NCBI GenBank assembly: GCA_963930775.1
Contig: OZ005693.1
Span: 6,572,001-6,636,000, forward strand
Reading direction: 5' to 3'
Length of the DNA stretch: 64,000 nucleotides
Source of the DNA: Cliona cf. orientalis
Taxonomy: Eukaryota > Porifera > Demospongiae > Clionaida > Clionaidae
Part shown: positions 1-10,000 of the stretch, one piece after another
Layout of the letters: every line of letters starts with the position of its first letter
Numbering within the stretch: the first letter of the stretch is position 1
Notes under the pieces: model-generated
Seen by the model: the letters and a program-made list of their open reading frames with translations, nothing else
What the model was told of the DNA's origin: nothing
The model's database searches: none
Position numbers and translations under genes: made by a program

Positions 1-480
1 TAATGGAAATCTTTTTTTTTTCTACTTAGTGTGTAATTAGTGTGTAACAAGACCACAACACTAAGCAGAAAAAAAAATTGTCCAAAACCACCACATAGTT
101 GAGCTGGATGCTTAGTAGAGCCATACAATGCAAGCAGGCACCCTATACTCCAATTTTGACCAAAGTAGGTAAAGGTCATCACGTTTGTGTGTGCGTGCCT
201 AACGGGGATTCCCTGTTTTTCACGTAATGCGTGGGCGGAAAATATTGCAAACGCATGGCTTCCCTATACAAACACGGGAAAATTTCAAAGGGCCGAAACT
301 TAAATTCAAAGGCGTGAATCAAACTTCTTTCAGGTCAAATCTCTAGTTTCGATACATTCTGCGTGCCCATGTAAAAATTATGTCCCCAGATGCTCCCAAA
401 TCCCCCATGAATTACATTATATAAATTTTGTTTTTTTTTTCTACTTAGTGTTTAATTTTTCTACTTAGTATTTAATGGGG
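1..480 (+). repeat. R1 repeat, copy A (CACTAAGCAG element)
   Basis: Begins with TTCTACTTAGTGTGTAAT, an inverted partner of the CACTAAGCAGAAAAAA motif at about 61-78, and ends in the same TTCTACTTAGTG motif (about 438-475). The non-coding interior holds landmarks shared by all R1 copies: GAGCTGGATGC, GGTAAAGGTC, GCGTGGGCGGAAA, CATTCTGCGTGCCCATG. Left edge may be cut by the window. Confidence 0.8.
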
Positions 481-499
481 TTAATAGTTAAGAATGCTT

Positions 500-722
500 T
501 GATCTTGCTTTGATGTGGGCAATTAGCGGTCTTTTCTTCAGGGGCCACTGCTGGTCGCTAATTACACGCGCATAATCATCCCTGGCCGATTCTGGACACG
601 CCCACCTTCGACCAAAAGCACTCGTATGGCCTCTTCGGCAACGCCCCCTCACGATTCGCTAATTGAATTAGCCAATCCTCACGCTCACGCCCACGCACTT
701 TAATGGTGCCTTAATACCGCTC
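500..722. repeat. R2 repeat, copy 1
   Basis: About 210 bp, over 90 percent identical by eye to 4607-4815. Contains GGGGCCACT...GCTAATTACACGCGCATAA and CACTCGTATGGCCTCTTCGG. It directly follows R1 in both places, so R1 plus R2 behaves as one composite unit. Confidence 0.8.
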
Positions 723-727
723 GCGAT

Positions 728-1236
728 ATTTTTTACCCGTAACGATGATTGCAGAAACGGAAATGTGTACTTTGTAATAGGGTGGCACGCGCGTTTCCAG
801 TCCATCTGAAAGATAATGTATACCGTATTCGCTCGATCAGACGCCGCTCTCGATTAGTCGCCGCTCTCGAATAGTCGCCGCACCTCCGGAAGTGCTGAAC
901 GAAATAGTCGCCGCTCTCGAATAGTAGCCGCGCCACGCCTACTATTCGAGAACACCAGCACATGGACATGTCCCGCGACTCGTTTTCGATGGCAGGTACA
1001 CGAGAACCAGTCTAGAGCAAGTTTTAATCTTCTTCTACATCAGCAAAAGGGCCAGAATCTCCTAGATCAGTTCTGTCAATCGACAGTTTCTCTGAGGATT
1101 GCCTCTCTGGCATCTACTGGTATTAATAAACGCCGCTCTTCGAATAGTCGCCGCTCTCGAATAAACGCCGCATAAACTCGGGCGATGAAATAAATAGTAG
1201 CCGCGGCGTCTGATCGAGCGAATACGGTAGTCCCTG
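728..1236 (+). mobile_element. Partial copy of the hAT-like element, split by a MITE
   Basis: Positions 728-820 match 63605-63700 (CGATGATTGCAGAAACGGAA, CCAGTCCATCTGAAAGATAA), and GTCCCTG at 1230-1236 is the same element's end. The piece between is the insertion at 821-1229. Confidence 0.75.
821..1229. mobile_element. MITE with 27-bp perfect terminal inverted repeats (TACCGTATTCG)
   Basis: Starts TACCGTATTCGCTCGATCAG and ends with its exact reverse complement; the repeats are 821-847 and 1203-1229. The flank reads AATGTA-[element]-GTCCCTG, against AATGTATAGTCCCTG at 63695-63707, so the target site is a duplicated TA. The interior repeats CGCCGCTCTCGAATAGT-like units. Confidence 0.9.
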
Positions 1237-1412
1237 GTTCATGTTTAATATACACGTGCATGCTACACTCGAGATGAAAAATCACGGTATGATGCATATA
1301 TTATATGCAAGAATGTATGTGCAGTGGTTCATTCCAGATCACACAATGTATTATCATTGTAGACTCCAGTATGTTTGGTGGAGTTGACGAACTATCCCGA
1401 AGCTGTTTTCAA

Positions 1413-1506
1413 ACAGGTGCTACACCATACATCTCTATTGCTACACAGGTGCTACACCATACATCTCTATTAATTGCTAACGGGTGCAACACCATACATC
1501 TACATT
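1413..1506 (+). repeat. Short tandem repeat, ~34-bp unit
   Basis: Three units of roughly GGTGCTACACCATACATCT at about 1415, 1449 and 1484, the last diverged. Confidence 0.75.
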
Positions 1507-2690
1507 CCCCACCCACCACCCACCTATTAGAAACATGCACAACACTAGTACTTGCATATCTAGAGAATTTGTTAGTGGGGCCCAGCTGGAGAGCAATTCT
1601 GGTGTATTCTGGGCAGAAAGTGTACATTATCTGCAAACAAAAGACTGTGATCCTTCAGTGGAACCATGCTGGAATTAACTACTTCAACATGTCAGAAATA
1701 TGCTCTATTTCCCCTTTTGGTCCAAGTGCTTCTTTGCTAAGAGGCTGAAGCATAAAAAACAGGCAAATTTATGTTTAACCCCAAGTTTTAGGCCAGAGGA
1801 GTAGGGTGGGCCCTTTGATTATTTAGCAGGGCCCCTGCCTTAGATACACCACTATAAGAGATGCATGACATTGGACATAAAATCATGAAGTGCATGTCAC
1901 AGAGTAGGAATGAATTATTGTACACTTGTAGCAGGTAGGTATAAATAAAATAATTTTGTTTTATGTTGTGTCCTTTAGTATAGCTAATTGATAGTTTTAT
2001 ACTCCACATAAGTGCACATTGTCACAGCTAGAGCGCCGATCCTTTAGCTGATGGGCTATTGCTGATTTGAGAGTCAGGTGTGCTTTGAGTAATTGGGGCA
2101 ACTGTTGACTCATTTCCATCCCCGGGTAAGTGACCACTCCATGGCCAGGTAATTAAGTTCCCATGGGATCAACATAGCAGCTTCTGTACAAAGATGGCAG
2201 TTATATCCCAGCTAAGCGCCTATATAGACGACTTAAGGCGTGAACGTTTATCTCATTAAGGTATCACCAAAGTGCGTAGGCGTGAGGTGGGAGATATGAC
2301 ACCTAAACCACATCAAAGTCATTAGTGAGGTGCATGTTGTGTGACCACGCCCTTTTAATTGCCTAGGTCTCAGGGGTGTGGCTGCTAGAGCCAGAAGTGT
2401 TCATTTAATATCCTCAATGGACCGGAAGCCGAGCCGGAAGGCAGGTCGCGCCCAAAATAGCACCACCCTGTGCCTCAAGAACCATCATTCTCAATCAAGT
2501 GCAGACTGGTCACCGGATATCCACTGGAAGCCCACAATCAATCCCAATTAAAACACACAGCTTCCTCAAGGCCAAACACACACACACAAACACTTCAAGG
2601 CCGTTCTGCCACACCGCCCACACAAGAGCTCACCTCATTTCCTGTGTGGGCGGGGTAACAACACGTCATCGCAACCACATCCACTTCTGA
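1507..2690. other. Non-coding stretch, nothing recognised
   Basis: No convincing coding exon or known element. It contains short GC-rich CCACGCCC-type segments (about 2340-2660). Small open frames here look random. Confidence 0.6.
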
Positions 2691-2696
2691 CCATCG

Positions 2697-3014
2697 TTAG
2701 CTTCCGTCCCGCCGTACGGTCCCCTCGATTGCACCGGCGTACAGTGCCTCATTAACTGACGTGGCCTCACCTTTGACCTCCTGCCACGCCCCCAAAGCCT
2801 CCTCGTGGGATTCAAAGGTCACCACCGCATCCGGGACACGCCCATCTATCGCCGTGGCCCGGTCCTGCACCCCGATATCCAAGCACTGGCCTGTGAAGCC
2901 AAGCCCAATCGGAAGCGACAAAACCTGCATTAACGCACACACACTGCACACAGGTGCCTGGAACACGCCCACATGCTTAATTAGCCTAATTAGCTTTTTT
3001 TTCAAGGGGACCAC
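2697..3014 (-). CDS. Unrecognised open frame, possible coding exon
   Basis: 105 codons, ending TVRRDGS-stop. The segment VVTFESHEEALGAWQEVKGE and the following NEALYAGAIEG look like real protein composition, unlike the low-complexity frames around it. I do not recognise the family. The first residues (MVPLKKKLIRL) overlap the edge of R1 copy B and are probably not coding. It may be an exon of a gene captured by the R1/R2 composite, or chance in GC-rich DNA. Confidence 0.3.
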   Translation of the reverse strand: MVPLKKKLIRLIKHVGVFQAPVCSVCALMQVLSLPIGLGFTGQCLDIGVQDRATAIDGRVPDAVVTFESHEEALGAWQEVKGEATSVNEALYAGAIEGTVRRDGS

Positions 3015-4590
3015 ACACTAAGCAGAAGAAATGGTCCAAAAACCACCACACAGTCGAGCTGGATGCATAGTAGTCATACAATGCAAGCAGGCATCCAAAT
3101 AGCCATATATACATACATACATATAATGTTTGGTAAAGGGTCGTCAACGTACCCCGCGCGCCCGTAATTTTTTATGGGCAAACATTGCAAATACATGGCT
3201 TCCTATACAAACATGGGAATACCGTATAGCCGGAAATATTGGCGGGTATTAAATTTGGCGGTTGAGCCCCAAATCGGTGTTAGAAGAATATTGGCGGATT
3301 TAAATTTGGCGGTTCGGTACGGGATCGCCATACGTATATATGCGAGTAGGAAATTTTGGCGGATTTTAAGTTGGCGGTTGTAATATAGACCGCCAAACCG
3401 CCAAATTTAATTCCCCGCCAAATTTTCCGGCTATACGGTACTTTAAAGTGCCATAACTTTAATTCTAAGGTGTGAATCAAAATTCCCTGCCATCAAAATT
3501 TTAGCTTTGACCCATTCTGCGTGCCCATGTAAAAATATCTCCCCAAGTGCTCCCAAATCCTCTGTGAATTACATTAATTCTTTTTTTTTCAAGGAGACCG
3601 GAACACTAAGCAGAAAAAAAAAATTTGTCCAAAAACCACCATATAATCGAGCTGGATGATGCATAGTGGAACCATACAATGCAAGTAGGCAGCCTAAATT
3701 TCAATTTTGTAAAAAAAGTTGGTAAAGGTCGTCACGTTTATGTGCGCGCGTGGCCCCGCCCCTCACGTAGCGCGTGGGCGGAAACATTGCAAACGCATGG
3801 CTTCCTATACAAACATACGGGAATACTTTAAAGTGCCATAACTTTAATTCTAAGGCGTGAATAAAAATTCCCCGCTTCGTGTTTCGACCCATTCTGCGTG
3901 CCCGTGTAAAAATTATGTCCCCAAGTGCTCCCAGTTCCTCCACGAATTATTTCTACTTAGTGTTTAACTACTTAGTGTGTAACAAGCAAGCCTACACACT
4001 AAGCGGAAAAAAATTGTCCGGAAACAGCTGGATGCACGCACACAATGCAAGCAGGCAGCCTAAACTCAATTTTGTCAAAAAGTTGGTGAAGGTCGTCAGA
4101 AACCATATAATACACCTAGGATGCAGAGTAGAGCCATACAAAGCAAGCAAACAACCTATACTCCAATTTTGAGAAATTTGTAAATAACGCACACCATGGG
4201 TATTCCCCGTTTTTCACGTAGTGCGTGGGCGGAAAACATTGCAAACGCATGCATGGCTTCCCTATTTAAACATATGGGGAAACTTAAAGGGCCGTAGCGT
4301 AAAATTTATCCCGCGTGCCTGTAAAATTTTTTTGGCAAACGTTGCAAGTGAATGGCTTCCTATACAAACTTCAAAGAGCCATAACTTTAACTCTAGGGTG
4401 TAAATCAAAAAAGTCTCTCGATCAAAGTTCATAATTTGAGCCATTCTGCGTGCCCACATAAAATTTACGGTCCCAGCCGTTCCCCAGAGTCCCAATAATT
4501 AAAATCTTTTTTTAATTATTTAATTATTTAAGTTTGCTTTTTTTTCTACTTGTTGTATAACTACTTAGCGTGTAATTTCTACTTAGTGAA
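3000..4590 (+). repeat. R1 repeat cluster, copies B, C and D head to tail
   Basis: Three R1 copies start at about 3016, 3604 and 3990, each with CACTAAGC(A/G)GAA. Each keeps the GAGCTGGATG, GGT(A/G)AAGG(G)TCGTCA and CATTCTGCGTGCCC landmarks. Copy B is split by the MITE at 3220-3440. Copy D ends in CTACTTAGCGTGTAA motifs near 4560-4590. Confidence 0.82.
3220..3440. mobile_element. MITE TACCGTATAGCC nested in R1 copy B
   Basis: 221 bp. Ends TACCGTATAGCCGGAAA and reverse complement; the interior repeats ATTTGGCGG-type segments. Removing it leaves GGGAATACTTTAAAG, exactly the uninterrupted sequence in copy C (about 3829), so the target duplication is TA. Confidence 0.9.
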
Positions 4591-4606
4591 GTCGTTGCGG
4601 TTAGTT

Positions 4607-4815
4607 GCTTTGATGTGGGCAATTAGCAGTCTTTTCTTCAGGGGCCACTTCCGGTCGCTAATTACACGCGCATAATCATCCCTGGCTGTTTCTGGACACG
4701 CCCACCTTCGACCAAAAGCACTCGTATGGCCTCTTCGGCCACGCCCCCTCATGATTCGCTAATTGAATTAGCCAATCCTCACACTCACGAGCACGCACTT
4801 TAATGGTACCTTAAA
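4607..4815. repeat. R2 repeat, copy 2
   Basis: Near-identical to 500-722, again directly after an R1 copy. Confidence 0.8.
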
Positions 4816-5399
4816 AAGTGTGAATTGCACTATATCACATGTATGCACACGCCCACTGGTGGTCAAAAATACACTACGGGTATGGGAAGAAAATAAATTA
4901 ATGCTCTAAAACATAAAATAGCAAGGACTCTTGCCATTCATCTATCGCCACAATTATGGATACTTTAGTGGCCGATCTTACTGCACTCAGGCTCTAGGGT
5001 GCTGCTCGATTTTTATCATGTCGTAGCAACTGAGAGTATTTCTATTCCCATATACGACTAATACATTTGAGGCAGCAGCAAAGGTGCGAGTCGCGCCTGG
5101 TCACACCTGGTGGTCATCTAATCGGCTGAACGTTCACGTCTTAAGTCGTCTATAGGCTGATTATAATAATTAAGCACCACCCGGGACACTATGGTATTAT
5201 CACAAACTATAGTACAAAAGAAGTATCAAGCAATGTATCTAGAGCCCCAGTTGTTTTTAATACAAGACATTGGTGCTATGTAAAATACTAATATCCGATA
5301 CAATAATAATTATGACAGTGTGTACTAATTGAAACCCAAGTCATTTGCCACGAGGGGCACACCTATGAATGTACAGGTAAATCAAAGGATAGAATAATA
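4816..5399. other. Non-coding stretch with an element fragment
   Basis: No gene seen. At about 5176-5207, CACCCGGGACACTATGGTA is the end of the element found whole at 47549-47725. Confidence 0.55.
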
Positions 5400-6007
5400 T
5401 AGCCTCGTTCCCAGGCCCTTCAAGAGGAGAAAGGCCTGGTACACACAGCACGCGCATGCGCGGGGGGGGGGCTTCATAGTGACCGGTCGCGTTACGATAG
5501 TGATCATTAGTCTCGCGGAGCCAGACCCTTACGTGCGGGGAGAGAGTCTGGTGACTTGCCCTATACACGGAGTTGTTCCGGCGCCCTGTACAGAGCGGCA
5601 CCAATCACTGAATCAGACTGCAGCTTCACTGCGTTACCATAGTCACGCGCCTCCACAATATCGCGCATTGTTATTAAACATCGCGCGCCCTTTGAAATGA
5701 TCGGCAATTGAGCGCGCACCGCGCACTATAAACCTAACGTGACATCACGTAAAAAGGTCAATTATTGCATTCCAGCAGAACAACTCTGTATAGTAAGTCA
5801 CCAGACCCTCTCCCTGCACGTAAGGGTCTGGCTCCGCGTGATGAAGTGATTATTCGCGAGTTCTGCATGACGTACAGTTCTATGGACAATAAACGGAGAG
5901 TATCCGATTACCATACATTAATTTTTTCTGGGGGTCCTTCGGCGCATGCGCATGCAATGTGTACCAGGCCCTTTCTCCTCCTCTTGAAGGGCCTGGGAAC
6001 GAGGCTA
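5400..6007. mobile_element. Foldback element with two nested inverted repeat pairs
   Basis: Outer pair of about 45 bp: TAGCCTCGTTCCCAGGCCCT at 5400 and its reverse complement ending at 6007. Inner pair: GAGCCAGACCCTTACGTGCG (about 5518-5560) and its inverse (about 5795-5838). Both ends carry a GCGCATGCGC palindrome. A diverged fragment (GGGCCTGGAAATGAGGCTAG) is at about 27237. No coding capacity seen. Confidence 0.85.
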
Positions 6008-6764
6008 AGGATAGAAGAGTGAGAATATTGTGACCATTTGAACTTGATTTCGAGTGTCTCTTACAAGACATGCATTACGAATTGTAATGGTCTATAATAT
6101 ACCAGTACCAGCTCAACTCATACTCCTTAGAGGGCCGGGGAGTCTTCTGGCTCTGTGATGAGGACCATCCATCTTTGCTGTAGCTAGATGAACTCCATCA
6201 AGTTGTTCCACAGTTACACTCTATTGCTTATTAATAATTATTATGCTTAGACTATATGCACAGGAAAGGCTTGAAATAATATAACGAACACCACACCGGT
6301 AATTGCTGGATGCAGATAGTTGAAACTGCAATTTTCAAGTCCCATGGAGGCCCTAAATTTCTGGTAATTACCTCATAACTGCAAATTGCTACTGGGAATG
6401 TAATGAAAAACTTACTACATCCCTCATGAAGGTGTCACACTGCTAGCATTATCAACCTTGAACACATTAACAAACTGCGCATGCTCCGTATTGCGGCACA
6501 CAGATGCATGCATCAAAATTTTATTTGTCTCAGAAAGGCCCCATTGAGACCCTGAATTTTCTCATCATAGGTTACATCATAATTACCTCATAATCACAGA
6601 AAAATAAATTAATTGCTAGTGAGAGACAACAATACAATAGTGTAGGGATGGCAGCGCAAAAAGAAAGAGTATGCAGTTGTGCACATAGATCTCTACTGCT
6701 CTTGATTTTTGCATTGCCATTCCTGTCTATTTGAAATAATTTGACACAAATCACATTAACTGTG
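6008..6764. other. 3' flank of EFCAB12
   Basis: No second gene recognised. AT-rich sequence that should hold the 3' UTR and polyadenylation signal. Confidence 0.5.
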
Positions 6765-7035
6765 CTAAATGTGATAAAGTTTTCTAGTTTGGCATCCAAA
6801 TTGCACATAACCATTGTCATTTTCTGGCCATGAACTTTTTTGTCTAACTAGTGGAAAAGACCCTTGAGGTTGGTGTATTGGCTGATAAATGTTGTATAGA
6901 GAGTATGGCTTGTCAAGTAGAGTCTCATTAGGTAACCATAATCTTAGTTTATCCATCATAACACCAGGCCAAAAGGCACGATTGTTTGGGAGACCATGAT
7001 CTTGATACTTGAAGCCTGGCCTTGACCTGATATGT
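6765..7035 (-). CDS. EFCAB12: EFCAB12-like exon 4 (C-terminus)
   Basis: A strong pyrimidine tract leads to TTTATAG|ACATATC. The exon encodes NNRAFWPGVMMDKLRLWLP and ends QTRKLYHI-stop, the most recognisable conserved tail of the family. A possible minus-strand AATAAA lies near 6517-6523, about 240 bp past the stop. Confidence 0.88.
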
Positions 7036-10000
7036 CTATAAAGAAAAAAATTAAAAGGTAAGGCCAGACCAATTAAATAAGTTGTTGCACGGATTCGCTC
7101 GCTCCAATTTTTGGGTAAACAGAAAAAAAAATTTAATTAAGTTGGGTGGAGCTTATGTAGAATAGAGTGGTTTTTGTATTCTATCTTGATTCCCTGGTCC
7201 TAGATAGTCACGTTAGTCTGTCTTAATTAGATTGTGGTCTATGACCACACCCCAATTAATTGAATTTTTTTCTTTTTTTTTGATTGCTTGGTCCAATTTT
7301 TACCTCACAATATCCGAGCAACAACAAATTAAATTGGTCTGGCCTAATAACAGGAGTACATTACTAGGAGTATGCAACCCACATAGTAGTAGTGCAATCA
7401 TCTCTTTCCAGATTTGACATTGCAGAATATCATTAATATGCAACCACTAAAACCATGAAGCCATGAAGGTTGTGTCCTATCAGTAACTAGCTGCAGCTGC
7501 ATCTATACAGAATGTAACTCAGTGGTTGCAACTTAAGTACCGTCTAATGATATTCAGGCCCACGTACAAGGGTGGTTGTGATGTGACAGTCACACCTGGA
7601 AAAAAATGTTTGTACTACTATTGTGTGCGTTGCACAGTAACTCCTGGTAATGTACTCCTGCATGGTAATAATTATAGTATGATAATACTATTATCATAGA
7701 ATTGGCTGCTACTATTAATTTCTGTCACGCTGGAGTGTGGCTACTAATTGAGGGCGGCTTTTTGTTAATTTTGGAGTGATACCTCTTGGTGTCAATAATA
7801 AATATAGAGTAGTTTCTCGGGACTGCTTTTTGATTACCGTATTTCTTCTAAAAATTCGGCCCTTCTAATTATTTCGGCACCCTTTATCGAATGATTGAAA
7901 TAGTCCCTAATTTTCGGCAAAGGTCGTCAGCGTATATGCTATAAATGGGAATGGCATGCGCACGCAGACAGAATGTTGAATATTAACCTCTAAAAATTCG
8001 GCGAAGCTAAAGCAATATTATTTTCATGCCGTATTTTTAAAAGAAATACGGTAGTCAAGATATGATTGAAAACTAAGCAGCTGAAGCTAGCCTAGGACGT
8101 CTTCTGCCACACTAATGCCTTGAACTTTCACTAGTTCACGGGTTGCAATTCTGGCCACACTCACTTAATAGTAATTGAAGGGCTCAGAAGCAAAGTGGGC
8201 TAACCCCAAACTATATGCGGGGAATTGTCTAAAAAGCTCAAAAATGGACTCAAACCATACATTGTACTCTACCAAATTGCCAAAATTTTCAAAAAAATTT
8301 TCTATAGCTCACGAAACACATTTAATAAACATTAAATTTTTTAAGATTCGGGGAGCTAAGTCAACATACATTTGTAGGTTAGCCCACTTATTGTATTCAT
8401 GCATGCATGCATGCAGGTACAAATTCTTTTGCAGACCTTTATGTACAGCTTCTATTCAAGGGATGGCTTCAATTTTGAATACAGTGTAATATACCATATT
8501 ATTATTTCATCTAAAAATAATTCGGCATGCAAATAATGACGAATTTTAGAGGTCAACATTCAACATTCCATTCATGTGCACATTCTATAGCATATTACCT
8601 TAGAATCCCGCGATTACGCCCCCCCCCCTTTGTGCATGCTAGGATCGGGCAAAAGTGGGGAGGGGGCTTACATGCGGGATCCTAACATTTCCGTGTGACG
8701 ACCATTACCAACCGTCGAATGCCATGTGGGCGCGCTATCTCTGTACTTTCTCTGGCAGTTTGGTGGGCAAACCTCAAGAAAAACGACAAAGTAAGGCACA
8801 ATATGACACAAATAGCTAGTTTGCTAGCTGTAGCTACTCTTTATTGACTTATGGACTCCATTTTACAGACAGTCAGGGAGGGGGGGGGCTTATATGCGAG
8901 ATAAAACTACCTATGCAGGAACTTGAGCTAAAAATGCAGGGGGCTTATGCACGAGGGGGGCATAATCGCGGGATTCTACGGTATATGCGTGACAAGCTTT
9001 GCCGAAAATTAGAGCTAGACTACCGTGTTTATGCAAATAAAGCACAAGATGTAATTAGCGCAAGAAAATTCGTGTTCTAGGCCTTTTTATAATGTATCTT
9101 AATGAAGTGTGGCGACCTTTACCAGAAAATCGGGTGAATATTGAAATTGAAATTATTCTTTTAGCTTGTGTACCGTTAGTATTTTCAATCATTCAGTAAA
9201 GGGTGCCAAATAATTAGAAGGGCTGAATTTTTAGAAGCACAATAATTATCATTGTTGTGCTATACTGCAACATACTCTGTAAGTGCTTGGTAATCACGAA
9301 ATGTTAACCAGCAATCTGTCTTGGGTTGAATTTTAACTTTTCCTGTTGATAGCTTGACATAATCAGCCTTTTTTCTTCCCCTGAGTTCCTTGTATGGCTG
9401 TCCCCAACCCTCATATGTGAGAGGATGTTTCTTTTCAATTCTTTCTTTATCTTCAGGAGGGTGAGCAAAAAACTGTGAAAGCAAACCCAAGCCCGGTTGT
9501 CTTAGTGCTGCTAAACATTCCATCGTCGTTTGATCAGGTGGTAGCAGTAAAGCTATAAAGAGAAAAGTTAATGTCTGAGCATAAATCCCTTTCATGTGTA
9601 CCATACATGCTGGTTATATATATGTATAAGGTTATGGGATAGTATTCCACTTGCACAGTACAAGTTCTCATGAATAATAAATGATTTTGTGTATGCTCTT
9701 CTAGAGGAGGTTGGACATGATGCACAATTATGTTATAGTCACATGACCTTGGTATGCAATTAATACTGCCACGTGTTCAAAAGAATTCCATTTGTGAGCG
9801 CAGCTAGTAGTTAAAATATGTAAACTATGGCCAAATCTGAAGCTGAAACTGAGATGAATCGTGTAGATCTAATGTAATAGTGAAGGAAGCCGACTGCCAA
9901 GTACTAATTTTTTGGTGTTGCCACGAGTATGACAAAAAGTCGACTTTGACATACTATTAATTTTTATATAAGATCATACTAAACTTGATTAGACACTTAA

